Source: Diphasiastrum complanatum
Taxonomy: Eukaryota; Streptophyta; Lycopodiopsida; Lycopodiales; Lycopodiaceae
Direction of reading: 5' to 3'
NCBI GenBank assembly: GCA_029204225.1
Contig: CM055092.1
Span: 100,746,200-100,810,199 of the forward strand
DNA: 64,000 nucleotides
Position 1 is the first letter of the stretch; each line of letters opens with the position of its first letter. Under the pieces are notes generated by a model. It searched no databases. It was not told the origin of the DNA and was given only the letters and a program-made list of their open reading frames with translations. Positions 20,972-35,451 of the stretch are shown in pieces. The position numbers and the translations under genes are program-made.

Positions 20972-21399
20972 ATAACAGTTATGGACTCGGCTCATTACAT
21001 TCGCCGCGTCCATTTACATTTACAGTTACTTTACTTTATGCATAAGCAGGCCTTGGGCCCTTTTTTATTCATTAGTGACATTCAGACTATATGGTTGGCC
21101 TTTGGCCTTATTATTCATTATTAGGCCATTTGGACATATTACTGGAGAGTGGGGGCCTTCTTGGAGGGCGCACTATTATCCCTCCCAGTTGGGCCCTAGC
21201 CACTGGAAGCTTCCTTTTAGGGCTTCCTCTTGGCTATAAGTAGGGAAACTGTGTCATTTGTCATTCAGCTGATGATATTGATCTCTCTCTTTAGCCTCCT
21301 TAATCTCTCTCTTTCCTGCTTTCTAGGGTTAAGTCTTGCTTATGTGATGCTTTCATAGCTTAGTTCTAGATCAGCTGTGGCTCTATTCGTAACTATAAC
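20972..21399 (+). repeat. solo LTR with AG...CT ends and 5-bp target duplication
   Basis: AGTTATGGAC...TCGTAACT (20977-21394, 418 bp) is flanked on both sides by ATAAC (20972-20976 and 21395-21399). The host sequence, a chromovirus LTR beginning TGTTATG on the other strand, is restored when the insert and one ATAAC are removed. The same family is at 15964-16336, where a primer site follows it, which shows it is an LTR. Confidence 0.8.
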
Positions 21400-21412
21400 A
21401 TTCCTTCCCTCC

Positions 21413-21631
21413 TCAAGGAACATCGTCCGCGATGGTAAAAGAAGGGTATTGTGCATGCAAAGCGTGCGCGGTCTCCCAGGTAGCATCAGTGAGAGGTCTA
21501 CCGTGCCACGCAACCAAGTACTCACAGATCAGATGGTTTCTAAGCCGCCTCTCTCTTCGGTCCAATACTCTATCAGGTTCGCGCATCACCTCTCCATGCT
21601 CCTTAAATAATACAAGTCCATCAGTTAGCAA
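21413..21631 (-). CDS. chromodomain ORF of the deleted chromovirus
   Basis: A 72-residue open frame: DRVLDRRERRLRNHLICEYLV, then AWHGRPLTDATWETAHAL and YPSFTIADDV, the chromodomain-type C-terminus of a gypsy integrase. Where two other copies have TGA after LD, this one has CGA (Arg). Known role in the family: targeting integration through chromatin marks. Confidence 0.7.
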   Translation of the reverse strand: MLTDGLVLFKEHGEVMREPDRVLDRRERRLRNHLICEYLVAWHGRPLTDATWETAHALHAQYPSFTIADDVP

Positions 21632-21723
21632 GTTATCACCCTCATGTAAAACCCTCCTCTAGAAGGGCATTGGCCCACCTAGCATCCAATGAATCCTAAC
21701 TGAATACGAAAGTGATGCCAAAC

Positions 21724-22330
21724 CTCTGATACCAAATATCACAAAGTTATCTGCATTCAACTCAAAGCACACCAAAGTAGGCACCAAATATCCACTTTAT
21801 TGATTTCTCTTCAAAGTACATGGCAAGCTACCAACATAAACGCATAAGACTACTAAGTCTCCTCCCAGCCACCTGCTGTATGGATTGTGATGAGGAATGC
21901 CTCTCTCTAGGCTCACTTATACATAATCGTCAAGCACCCACTTAACCCTGACCCTTTCCTAACGTCAACACATGGCAAACCCCATGCACAATCGACACTT
22001 GCCACTTGGCAGTACCCTAACACATTGGCAAGCGAGTAGGAGGACTGTCCGACCCGTGTCACTCATGCACTGGACCAAGTGTCCCAATGAGCATATGACA
22101 CGTGTCCTGTTGACGGGCAACTCTTCTACTTTTAAGGAGCTCAATCCAACAGCCTCTAAATTAAGACCCAATAACGATACTATACTAGATATAAGCAGGA
22201 CAACAAGTTACCAAAAACCTGCTATTTAAATTTTCTTACAAAACACCACAGGCCGGTGTGAGCCATTTTAACATTTACAATTTACAAGTCCGACGTGTTC
22301 CCACTGAGGCAGGAATATAAGTACATAACA
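21724..22330 (-). repeat. primer site and 5' LTR of the deleted chromovirus
   Basis: The LTR begins TGTTATG at 22330 and ends TGTGATA at about 21737; other chromoviruses here end TGTGACA, so the last C has probably become T. The primer site TGGTATCAGAG follows. A related plus-strand LTR begins at 63292. Confidence 0.7.
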
Positions 22331-23589
22331 GATATCATCTACAACCATTCTTGTGTGAGGCAATACCTTAGTCAAATAGGAACTATAGCCTAATTCAGAC
22401 TAAAAGCTACCTTACAATATAGGCTAGGCCTAATACCAACTATACACACTTAGAGACATAACCGAATCCGAGGTAGTAGTCATTACGTGCAAAGTTCGTG
22501 TCCTGACTCTCATGTTGCATAGGTTTCTTGTAAGACCTCACACCTTGGTTGTTGCACTCACCTTCTTCTATAATCTCTCCTCCTTTCATTGTTTGCCAAT
22601 ACCACCTTGGTACACTCTCTAAAGGAGGAGGTGATGGCTTTTGTTGGATGCATAAAGAAAACCCAAGTTTCAAAAAATATGTTCTAGGAACGTAAATGAA
22701 AGATAGCATAACAAGCCTATGTCAACAATGTAATTTATTAGCAAACATGATTAGATTAGTAAGAACCTCTTGGATCAGTCGTAAGATATCTTTCATTCGA
22801 TCTCCTTGTACAATAATGTCCTCAACCACATCATGTGAAATCTAAAATAGAGTACACCCAAAAAAATGTCATGTTTGACCATATTGTCACTTTACTATTT
22901 GAAAACACAAAATGGTTCTATAAACAATGTCTAAGCGCCCAACTACGAGCATGCACATGAAAAAGCATGGAATGAGCAAGCTAAACCCGCCACCTCGCCT
23001 CTTTTTAGCATTGGTAGAAGCATCTTCCCAAGAGTTCTGATTGTTGTTAGAGGTCCTTGGGCCTGCATTGTGAAAAGTACTTTTAAAGGTTTTCAAAACA
23101 TCACTTTCAAAGTAGCATTAACTAGAGCAATATTATAAACTTTGGCTAAGGAGAAAATACCTGTTCAAAAAGATTGTCGATGCGAACACCTTTCTTCCAA
23201 GATGATTGTTGGAGTAGGACTGCTCTCTAAAAGCACCATAGTGGAGTTACAAACAACATGGACACTTTCATCCTATTCTAGCAACTAATATACTGACATG
23301 AGTAGTACCTTCTCAAGAGCAAGAGCATTGAAGGATTTTACGAGCTGAAATACAAACAAGAAAAAAAATCTAAATTCTCAAAATATTCATCTACAACATG
23401 AGTATGAACAACTATGTCAATATCAATCCTTACGAATACCTAGAATAGACAGCTCATTTGTCGTTGCAACTAAAAGAGAATATCATTTTTGATGAAAAAA
23501 AGAAAACATTATGCTCATTAAGGTCAGCATAACCACTAACATACAAAGAGCATTTGATTGCTTAGTAATACAATATATTTGCACTAGTA
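22331..23589. other. unclassified AT-rich sequence, possible decayed intron-containing gene
   Basis: Two short minus-strand open frames (22440-22709 and 22887-23096) have codon-like character, for example PRTSNNNQNSWEDA preceded by a TTTCACAATGCAG acceptor-like sequence. I recognise no domain. The rest looks non-coding. Confidence 0.25.
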
Positions 23590-26345
<2,756 letters not shown>

Positions 26346-26415
26346 ATTCTTAGTCCTATGTACCTTAGGGTATTCAAGGACATTAATAAAAAATCTTTCT
26401 TTCTTTCTCTCTCAT
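26346..26415 (+). mobile_element. LINE 3' end fragment, copy 4
   Basis: TAGTCCTATGTACCTTAGGG then GGACATTAATAAAAAA and a (CTTT)n/CT tail. It matches the 3' untranslated end of the neighbouring LINEs and is only about 70 bp long. Confidence 0.65.
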
Positions 26416-27150
26416 GAATCCTAGTAATTATTGCACTTGTGATTGGGCGTGTTATAACAAAGTTATATGGTAATGTTCTACAATCAACAATAAAGACTAA
26501 AGTAGAGACCAAGAGATTGTACGCTTTGGGCCAGGCAGGGTTTTGGGCCCATTTTTCCATCACTGATCATATTTTTGCGCTTCGAGCTCTTATTGAGGCA
26601 GCTAGACATAGGAGAGAGCAGGTCTACTGTTGTCTTGTAGTCTTCAAGAAGGCCTTTGATTTTAACCCATGCTCCTTACTCATTCAGAGACTACAAAATC
26701 TGGATTTTTCTACAAATATGGTCTTGGTGGCCATGGCACTTTACGAGAGAGTTTTGGGCTGTTTAGTGGCCTTTTTAAGCAGATTTGAAGCACCATTGGT
26801 GTGAAGCAAGGTTGCTCTCATTCACCTACACTTTTTGGATTGTATATGGATCAGTTGGAGAGGATCATCGAGCAATGTGGACGTACAAGTTGCAGACTAG
26901 GCGATTTATTGATGCCATCTTTCTCTATGCAAATAGTCTCCTCGACTAGAGAGGGTTTACAGAGACAGTTGGACTATCTCTATGCATTTTGTATCAGATG
27001 GAGTTTGGGGGTGAACATTGTGAAGACCAAAATTATGGTCTTCAACACTTTCAAAGCTTTCATACAACGATAGACACTCATCTTCAATAGTCAGCCATTG
27101 GAGGTAGTTTCATCTTGCACTTATCTACGGTTGCTTTTTACTGGTCCTAT
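26416..27150 (+). mobile_element. truncated LINE, copy 5 (RT core)
   Basis: Plus-strand RT: RVITKLYGNVLQ, LYALGQAGFWAH, VVFKKAFDFNP, LVAMALYERVLG, then GVKQGCSHSPTLFGLYMDQLE and VNIVKTKIMVFNT. The YADD motif reads YANS in its frame, so the enzyme is dead. It ends at an LTR primer site at 27159. Confidence 0.8.
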
Positions 27151-27158
27151 AGTCGTAT

Positions 27159-27600
27159 GCTCTGATACCACTGTAGGAAAAATAGTAATTATTCTTCCAC
27201 AGAGAACACGATGCAAGTTTGAATAAATCAAACTAATATCAGTGTCTTCAATCGCGATTTTATCTGATCTATGTACTAATAGAACAGTATTAGTTCTGAT
27301 TGAATATGCGTGCGGAAATTATTTGCGGAAGTAAGAGACAACTTAAGACAATTTAGACAATAAGAAACTATTGATCAAAAACGAATTTCTATAACTCTGA
27401 ATCTGATTCATCAATATACACCTCTTGCTGTCATATCCAAGGTTGCATCCCGATTCGAACAGGTCGATTCGAACCAGCCGGTTCGAACCGATTCTTTGAG
27501 GTTCGAACCGCCAAGCCAGGTTCAAATCGGAAAACGGATTGAACCTTTTTTTTTCCAATCCTTCAAAAAAAGAATCAAACATTCACTGATAGTACAGATA
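27159..27600 (-). repeat. primer site and LTR fragment with TTCGAA array
   Basis: On the minus strand an LTR ends TTTTTCCTACA (27172) and, after one base, TGGTATCAGAGC (27170-27159) follows, a perfect initiator tRNA-Met primer site. The LTR interior holds four GTTCGAAC-like palindromes (27455-27530). The other LTR end was not located, so 27600 is arbitrary. Confidence 0.55.
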
Positions 27601-28267
27601 CTTAAATTTTAATAGCTAAACAATTTCAATCTTCTTCTAAATTTATAGATATCAGAATTCAGGATAATCAGATCTCTTCTGACGGTGTGACCTGTCGTAT
27701 CAAGATTCAATTTTCATAATAGAATTTATAGAAATTAGAATGACATTATGACCCAAGTTTAAACAAACTACATAGTACATACTACAGTTAAAACTTAAAC
27801 AGACTGCATAGTACATACTACAGTTAAAACTTAACTTCAGGAATCAGAAACTTGAAACTTGAAACTTGAAACTAGATTCTAGAATCCATAATATATCATG
27901 ATTCATGAATCATAACAAAATAGTAAATACAAATGTCAAGTGCCTCATGAGTCCGGTCGCCAATGTAATGCGCGATGTGTCTAATGATAAATCATGATGT
28001 GTACATACTACACTGTAAATTCTAAACAGCTCAAGAGTCAATGCTCATCTAGTGACGTCAACATCACAGTGTCATCTACAGACTAGTAACTAGTTACTAC
28101 AATGATCTAATGTACATACTACAATCATCTGACATCAATGAGCACTGAGCAGGGCCCAAGCTGCAGTGAGCACTCTAAGCTCTCCTACGCCTGAGTCTCC
28201 TCCCACTCGCTGGTGGTGCTGTGGAGCCTGTTGTGGCCTCTCGAGTGGTAGGCTCAGCTGCGAAATC
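27601..28267. other. AT-rich flank of the hAT element
   Basis: Non-coding. It contains a two-unit tandem repeat (ACATAGTACATACTACAG-type, 27770-27835), a (GAAACTT)4 run (about 27847-27875), and further copies of GTACATACTACA (about 28001 and 28112). These may be subterminal repeats of the hAT element. Confidence 0.4.
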
Positions 28268-31190
28268 CTAATCAGAGGCAGAGGTATGATGCCCCTCATC
28301 CTCATCCCCGCCCTCCTCGGACTCCTCATCCTCATACTCCTCCTCCTCTGAGGACTCTGACTCTAACGATGCCTCAGACTCAGACTCAGACTCGTCCTCG
28401 GGGCTATGAGCACGGGAGCTGCTAGCCTCTCCTGCCCTCCTCCTACGCTCTGCTCGAGTGACAGGCCCTGCACAGTGCACACAAAGAGGGACAAATGTGT
28501 TATTGCCTGCAAATTAGTAAATTACAATTTACGATAATTAGTAACTTCAAACTTCAAAAATTTAATTCAAGACCTGTCACCTTAGACAATCCTAATTTCT
28601 CACCTGCACTCTGCATGGCCTCCTCATGGAGGAATGCGTACACGTCCTCCTCTGACTGGTCTCTCGGTGGCAACTCTGGAACCTTTGCCACATCGATCAG
28701 ATCGGGATTAACCTACGCACATGTCACAATGCACATTGAAATCAAGACGGATGATGGATCACATGTTAGAATTTAGAAATTATAATTTATGGTGTACAAG
28801 TTACCTGGATAGGCTCTGCGGTGGTCTGGAGTCTACCCTAAAGTCTCAGGTTGGCGTGTACGTACACCAACCTCTCCAACTGCGTTGATTATTGTCGATT
28901 CCTCTTCTTCGTGTGAATCATGGAATGGGCACTCCAGTTCCTCTCACAAGCGACTGCAATGCAGTCCTATAAGAGAATCCTGATGGCAAGGCGACGCAAT
29001 TTGGGGACATCAACCCCAAACTTCGACCACCATGACATGGGACGTAGCTGGCCTGAATCACAATTCAAGGGGGAGTTAGTACTTACTACTAGCAAGTTGC
29101 AACCAAGTTCCATAACTGTGCAGTAAAATGTGAAGTAACAAGTTTAAACTGTAATGGACCATGGTCAATTTATTACCCTCTCTCAAAAGCGTCAGGCCAG
29201 TGGCGAACTCCAAGGTCTCCTGCTTGAAAATCTGAAGCTCATCCAGCAGGTTATCCTGCTCGCATACATCAGGATAAACTCGAGAGATATAGGCATTCCA
29301 GCCATCCCTGAGCTCCCTATCTGTGAACTGCTCCTCATTCCTCCAAAGTGGATGGAGTATGTGGGCCATGGCATGCAGGGGCCTATGAAAGCACTCCCAC
29401 CTGCTCAACCAAAGGAGCCGAACCTTCGTAAGCCTGCAAGAATTAAGATTGAAGAGTCAAGACACAGTAATAATTATACAATATAGTACAATGTACATGA
29501 TAGTACATACTGCATACTACTGTCTACAAACTACATTTCAAATTTGAATCTTGATTCTTGATATACCTCTCTGGGCTAATGGTCGTGCAAAGCCTCAACT
29601 GCTCGCCCAGCTTGTCCATGAACTCGTACAAGAGGCCCAATGTGCAGCCCTCTCGATCTGTAAGGCGTAGGACAGTGTAGATGGGATGTAGGCCCACCAC
29701 AATGGATCGTGCCTCATCCCAAAATGGTGAATGCATAACGGTCCGCTCGAATCTCTTACTCTTGGGCTCCTGTGACGGCCCCCACTGCGCCCAGTCAACA
29801 GCAACAACCATCTGCCTCAAGCCGTGATGAACTTTTAGCAGTCGTTCCAGGACCAGGAACATAAATGCAAACCTGCATAGGGCACATTGCACAAGTGACA
29901 AATTCTAAGTTCTAACTTCTGACAAGAGTCAAGAGTCAAGACAATACATGGCACATGCATCATTGCATGAAATATTTACCACTACTAACTAAACAGTAAA
30001 TACTTACCAAGTTCCAACAGTCTACAGAAGCGCATTCAAGAATCAAATTTGAGTTGCAACTTGCATACCTGGTGGGGGCAAGTCTCAAGACATCCAAGGT
30101 GGATTGTCTACTGAACATGGCTAGGACCCTAGGCTTCTTGGTGACAAATCTCACCAAGAACCGTGCAATACGCACCACCTCCGCAATCCATGGAATCTTG
30201 GCCACATCCTCGACCAACAAGTCCAGGCAGTGTGCAGCACAAGGTGTCCAAAAGATGTGGGGGTAGGTCTCATTAACGAGCCTACCCATGGAGACGCAGT
30301 TTGACGCATTATCTGTGACCACCTGCACAACCATATAATGCAATGTGCAATGTGCATGACTTTGAAATTCCGAATTCAAGACTCAAGTGCTCAGTGGCAA
30401 CTGCTTAGACTTTAGTGAACCATAATCCATTGTTAATCAATCCGAAATCGCCATTGAACAATGAACATTCAACATTGACATTTACAAATTAGTAATTACC
30501 TGTAACCTAATACCATTTAACATTATAGGTAAACCGTAAATTGTAATAAGTATGATATATATACCTGTACAACGTGTTGTGGTCCGACCTCCTCAATGGC
30601 AGCTCGAATATGTGAGAACATGTACTCGCCCATGACTGCCTCCCCAGAGGTGTCGATGGATCTGAGAAACATCGTCCCCATGCACGAAGACACCAGGATA
30701 TTCAATATGTGGCGCCTCCTCGTATCGCTCCAACCATCAGATATGATGGTGCAACCATACCTAGTTGAAAGTTCACAGGTGACAAGTGACAAGTCAGTGG
30801 ACCGTGGTCACGACTCACTTACAGGTGACAAAACAAGATGAATCATGATTCATGATAGATCCGAGAGGAATCAGGATAGATCTTAAATTGTAAATTGTAA
30901 TTCAAATTTCATGGCAAATTCCAATGATAAATGATCATTTGAATATTCATGATTAAACATAAATAGCTAGCTGCAGCCTGCAAATTGCGATTAACAAGTA
31001 ATTTACAATTAACGCCTGCAATTTAACAATCATCATAAAGTCTTTGAAGTTTAGAGTGGATAAAGTTAAAAGCAAGTAGTACGTACTGGGCCCATGCCTT
31101 CTTGAGAGGCTCTAGCTTCTGATCAACAGAAGCCCGCTCATCAAGAAGCCCCGAACAGACCAGAAGATTTTGCGAATTGTTCGCGACATC
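28268..31190 (-). pseudogene. hAT-superfamily transposase (DUF659 type), spliced, seven visible exons
   Basis: Minus-strand exons with GT-AG borders: 31190-31087, 30760-30565, 30322-30069, 29872-29567, 29433-29177, 29052-28805, 28712-28604 and 28467-28268 (eight blocks, the first truncated). All phases agree. Joined product: LKKAWAQYGCTIISDGWSD, VVTDNASNCV, FWTPCAAHCLDLLVEDVAKI (DUF659 and catalytic region), TRFAFMFLVLERLL, FWDEARSIV, and the hAT dimerisation region PMSWWSKFGVDVPKLRRLAI, CERNWSAHSMIHTKKRN. The last exon is an acidic Ser/Glu/Asp tail. Three in-frame stops lie in the dimerisation exon, each explainable as a Gln codon with C to T. The 5' end is cut by a LINE at about 31190. Confidence 0.82.
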
Positions 31191-33837
31191 TGAGGGTTGG
31201 TTGGCTCACCGGCCTTAATTCCGTTTCTTTATACCTTTCATATTATGCACCCTACCATCTCTGATCAGTCTCTTTTGTTGGTTTCCCTTGGCCATGCCAC
31301 ACCTGGTTCTATTACCGTACATCATTCCACCCGTCGTCGTCGTCCCTCTTTCTCTCCACTTAGCATTCCTACATACATTTCCTCTTTAACCACATTGCTC
31401 CACGACTTCCCCTTCTCTTCTTCAGTCGATCAACAAGCAGCCTTTTTATCTCAGTCCCTTCTCCACTCAGCTAATACTGCTTTTCCACCGAAAACTTTCT
31501 CCTCTCATAAGTGCACTTACAATAGATGGTACGATGCAGCGTGCCTTTCTCTACACAAGCAAGTTGTCCATGCTCAATACCACTCTCCTGATACTTTACC
31601 ACTGAAACAAAAGGAGTACCATAAAGTGACTCTGAGGAAAAAGACCACATACTTTCAATCCCTTGCTTAGAAACTCATTGATGCCTTTGACCCCTCTTCT
31701 TCCACCTTATTTTGGAGGATGTTCTCCAAAAACCCATGTAAGCCAGCTCCTATTGCCATCGAATCCTGGATTGACTATGCTGCAAAACTTTATACAGTTG
31801 ATTCTCCTTCTATCTCTCTGTCATCAAGGCCATCTGAGTTCACCCTTTTCACTCCATCCATGATTGAAAATGCCATCAAAACTGGTCAAACCCATAAAGC
31901 CATTGATGTTGACTCACTAAGTATGGACTTTCTCAAACCTATCGCTCATATTATCGCTCCATACATCTCCCACAATTTTAACCAATCTGTTCTTTTTGGC
32001 CTTCCCACTTCTTGGGGCACTAACCTTTTACACCCTATACTTAAGGTCGGTGATCCGTTGAATGTAGACAATTATCGCACTATTATGATCAGCCACACGA
32101 TGGCTAAGCTCTATGGCTCAGTTATGCAATTTATCATCAGCTCCCAGGCTGAGACAGAGGGATTGTATGCTATGGGACAGGCAGGTTTTAGAGCAGGCTA
32201 CTCCACGGCTGACCAGGTTTTCATCCTGAGATGTATCATAGAGGAGGGCAAAATCCAGGAAACAACGAGTATATTGTTGCTTTGTAGACTTCCGCAAAGC
32301 ATTTGATTCAGTTCCGAGACATTTGTTGCTTCAGCGCTTGGTTTCTCTTGGCTTTTCACAGGAGGTTATTGCTGCTATCACTACATTATATGAGAGAGTT
32401 TTGGCACGTTTTCGTGATGGTGAGGGATGGTCCTCATAGTACGGTCGGAGTAAAACAGGGATGTCCTCTATCACCCACCCTTTTTGCCCTATACATTGAC
32501 GACCTTGAGCGGATCATTCGGGAAGAAGGTGGAGATGGTTGTCCTCTAGCTGATATTATTATCCCTATTCTTCTCTATGCAGATGATGTGGCTCTATTAT
32601 CTAGTTCGGCTACTGGTCTTCAGTGACATCTGGATGCCCTATATACCTTCTGTTAGATATGGGGGTTGATGGTGAACATTGGCAAGACGAAGGTTATGGT
32701 GTTTAACACCAATAGACAGCATATGAGAGACACTACGTTCTATTATGATGGACAGCCACTAGAGATAGTGACGTCTTACACTTACCTGGGTGTTCTCTTC
32801 TCCGGGCCTTTACTCTCCTTTAGACCAACGACACTAGCTAGGCTCCGCAAGGGGCGCTCTGCTCTTGTTCAGATGGAGAGGTTTTCTTCTACTTACTACG
32901 TGTACGATCCTGATACGCGCTGTCGCTTTTTTTCTCGACTGTTTCTCCAATTGCACTATATTCTGCAGAGACTTGGTGTCCAAGCTTATCCCGAGACACT
33001 TGGAGTGATATCTCACGTTTACAGATTCTCATGCTCAGCCGGATGATTCGGGCAAAGCAATCAGTTCCTCACGAGATTATTTTAGCAGAGTTTGCTTCCC
33101 CTCCACTGCTTGTAGAGGCTATTTTCAGGATCATCTCATTTATTCACAGGGCCTCAGAGCTTGGTTCTTCTAGATATGTGGTAGCGGCTTTTACGTCGTC
33201 TTGCACTTTGGCGGGGCAGCAGGTCAAATCATGGTTTCAGTGTGCCTCGAATTTTCTACATAGTTGGGGATTATCTATGTCGGACCTCCCGAACGGGATA
33301 CATGCATTCATCCGTAGGCAGATCTACAGAGCATATAGACACACTGTTTGGTCTCATCCATCACGGGTTAAGCTCCAGTTCTATCACGCTCATTTTCTTC
33401 GGCTTGATGCATCAGGGCTTCCCGTTAGACCAGATTATCTCTCTCAAGTGCTGTCATTTGGCCTACGATACCGCATTGGTCAGCTTTGGGTTTCTTCTCA
33501 TCAGCTCGCTATTGAGACAGGCAGATACACAGACACGCCACGTCCCTTACGGATCTGCCAGTGTTGTTCATTACAAGAGGTTGAGGATGAGTTCCACTTT
33601 ATTTCAAATGTCCAGTTTACGATGAGATTAGAGGCAAATACCATTGTCTATATCGAGACATTCCACTCACACTTGGTTCCTTCTTTGCTTGTCCTGATAC
33701 GAGATGTCTGCTTGTCCTGATACGAGATGTCTGGGTTTGCTACTACGAGAGATGCTTTCTCTGAGATCCACTCTTCTTTCAGTTAGTGTTGACCACAGCC
33801 AGCCGCATATTACACGTTTCTTTCAAAAAAGAGGTAG
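31191..33837 (+). mobile_element. LINE, copy 6, longest in the window
   Basis: Begins near the end of the endonuclease domain (VGSPALIPF, then TISDQSLLLVSL, the SDH-type motif) and continues through a linker (CTYNRWYDAACLSLHK) to RT: VDNYRTIMISHTMAKLYGS, AMGQAGFRAGYSTADQ, FRKAFDSVPR, GVKQGCPLSPTLFALYIDDLE, LYADDVALL (32573-32590), LMVNIGKTKVMVFNTN. Frames shift at about 31670, 32300, 32640 and 33030. The C-terminal part (33031-33720) keeps LAIETGRYTDTPR and ICQCCSLQ, and QPHITRFFQKRGRER (33796-33840) is followed by chromovirus sequence, so the 3' end is missing. Confidence 0.85.
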
Positions 33838-34423
33838 AGAAAGGGCATCCGTTGTCAGATGCTACCTGGGAGACGCGACAGGCGTTGCAGAAGTCTTACC
33901 CATAGTTTGTCATCGAGGACCGATGACTTGCCAGAGGAGGGAAGGATTGTTAGAGTCCAGTTACGACTCTATCATGACCTCGGCACGGCCGGTTACCAAA
34001 GGGCCTGAGGCCTAGTGTTGGCAAGGGGCGGTGACCGACGAGGACATATGTCCCAAGTTGGGACCGGTGCGTCACGAGCAGTGACCCGGTGTGGCCACCT
34101 GACAAGCTGTCAGAGACGTGGTGTGTCTTGACCGTTGGGACCCTAGCTGGCAGTGACGAGATGCTAGTCGGCAAGTAGTCGGGGTGACCAAGAGGGTCAC
34201 AGGTCTTTGGCGGGGCACGGGGGTGGTACCCTATGAGTCACTCAGTATTCACAGGTCACAGGGGCCGGGCATGCCAAGTGGACTGATCACCCACAAGTGG
34301 ATGCCATGTGCCAGTTGACGAGAATAGCAGGTAGGACTCAAGGAGGGGGTGCCTATGGTTGGGAGGTTCATTCTACACACCGGCTTCTAGGATTCATGAG
34401 CTTGGAGAGACTGGCTTGTGACA
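33838..34423 (+). mobile_element. chromovirus 3' end (copy C): chromodomain tail, PPT and LTR
   Basis: GGGCATCCGTTGTCAGATGC begins the chromodomain tail (WKGHPLSDATWETRQALQ in the parent), ending in a purine tract AGAGGAGGGAAGGA and an LTR from 33948 (TGTTAG) to 34423 (TGACA), 476 bp. It is joined at its left to LINE copy 6 without a visible target duplication. Confidence 0.85.
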
Positions 34424-35451
34424 CTTTCTATACTCATACCTGAATCACCAACGTTTGAGGTATGTGTCAAAACTCAAAGAGTAGTGTCGAATTTTCAGTT
34501 GCCTATCGTAGAGCAACAGATCACCTGTGAAGACAACATTTAGTTGCAATATGAAAAGAAAACTGAAAGAAACAGCAAGGTATGTTGGCAATAAATACAG
34601 GTCCATCGCTGTCCCATCAGCGATGGATCCTATTGAATGCTGTGTAGATAAGTGTGGTTACATGTAGCGCTCCAGCTTACTACCAAAGAGACACGTCATC
34701 ACTGAAGGTGCTCACACAAAAGGTTATATATGCTGTAAAGCCTTTCCTTATACACTCTATGCAAGTCTTATACAAGTCATGCTTGTTTTGAAGCATCCTA
34801 CCATCGCTGCATCAGCGATTCACTGTATACAATAATATGGAAAAAATTCCAGCGGCCAGCATGCCAAAAACGTGATTTCATAGCCATACTGAGGTCGCGC
34901 TTCAGCGCTGATGGATCAGCAAACTTTAAAGCTAGTAAGCAGCGGAATACATGCTAGGAACCGCTGAAAAGAAGTGTGTTCATCACGAGTTTTAGTATTG
35001 AAAAGAAGCATGCATCATTATGCTATGTTAAAGTAGCAAAGAACTACTCACCTTTGTAGTATTGAATCGCTGTCCGTGACCTCTTGGAAGGGCGTTGGAG
35101 AAGCAGGCGTCTTCTGCAAATAACGACATAGTAAAGAGAAGAGAAATAGGAAGATGAGGAGTGGTGGTGACACTCAAATTAGACACCCTTATATAGCCAA
35201 TGGTTTTTTCCTTTCCATGGAAAGATAAGGTTGTGAAAGGATATCCATAATGTGACTTGTGAAGGAAGCCATTTCTCCCAACCATAGGATGATTTCGGAA
35301 CGATCTTGACCATCCAAATAATAAACCATGAGAAACGGGTGTTTTAACAAAAGTACGTTGGGTATGTATTTCTTAAGTGCTTGAAGCTCAGTGCGGGCCG
35401 AATTACGTAACGCCAAGGTAAAGTGGGTTACGATTGGATACCATCCATATG
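34424..35451 (-). other. mostly non-coding; possible promoter and first exon
   Basis: On the minus strand ATTGGCTATATAAGG (CCAAT-like plus TATA box, 35200-35187) is followed about 60 bp later by ATG (35129) and a 26-codon frame MSLFAEDACFSNALPRGHGQ... ending at AAAG/GTGAGT (donor at 35051). No domain is recognised and no matching second exon was found with certainty. The rest shows no genes. Alternatively the TTTGCAG at 35115-35121 is an intron acceptor. Confidence 0.3.

Larger units (their letters stand above)
20896..22330 (-). mobile_element. deleted chromovirus keeping LTRs, primer site, chromodomain and PPT
   Basis: On the minus strand: 5' LTR (22330 to about 21737, starting TGTTATGTACTT), primer site TGGTATCAGAG (21734-21724), about 320 bp of interior encoding only a chromodomain (21631-21413), purine tract GAGGAGGGAAGGAA, then the 3' LTR start TGTTAT (21400), which is interrupted by a solo LTR and resumes at 20976 before being cut near 20895. 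A relative lies at 63.0-63.6 kb. Confidence 0.72.

Noticed and set aside
27455-27535. tRNA gene or SINE suggested by GGTTCGAACC (B-box-like)
   Set aside because: No A-box at the right spacing and no cloverleaf; the motif is tandemly repeated and sits in an LTR fragment.
28268-28480. Separate small acidic protein gene
   Set aside because: Phase and splice sites join it to the hAT transposase as its last exon.
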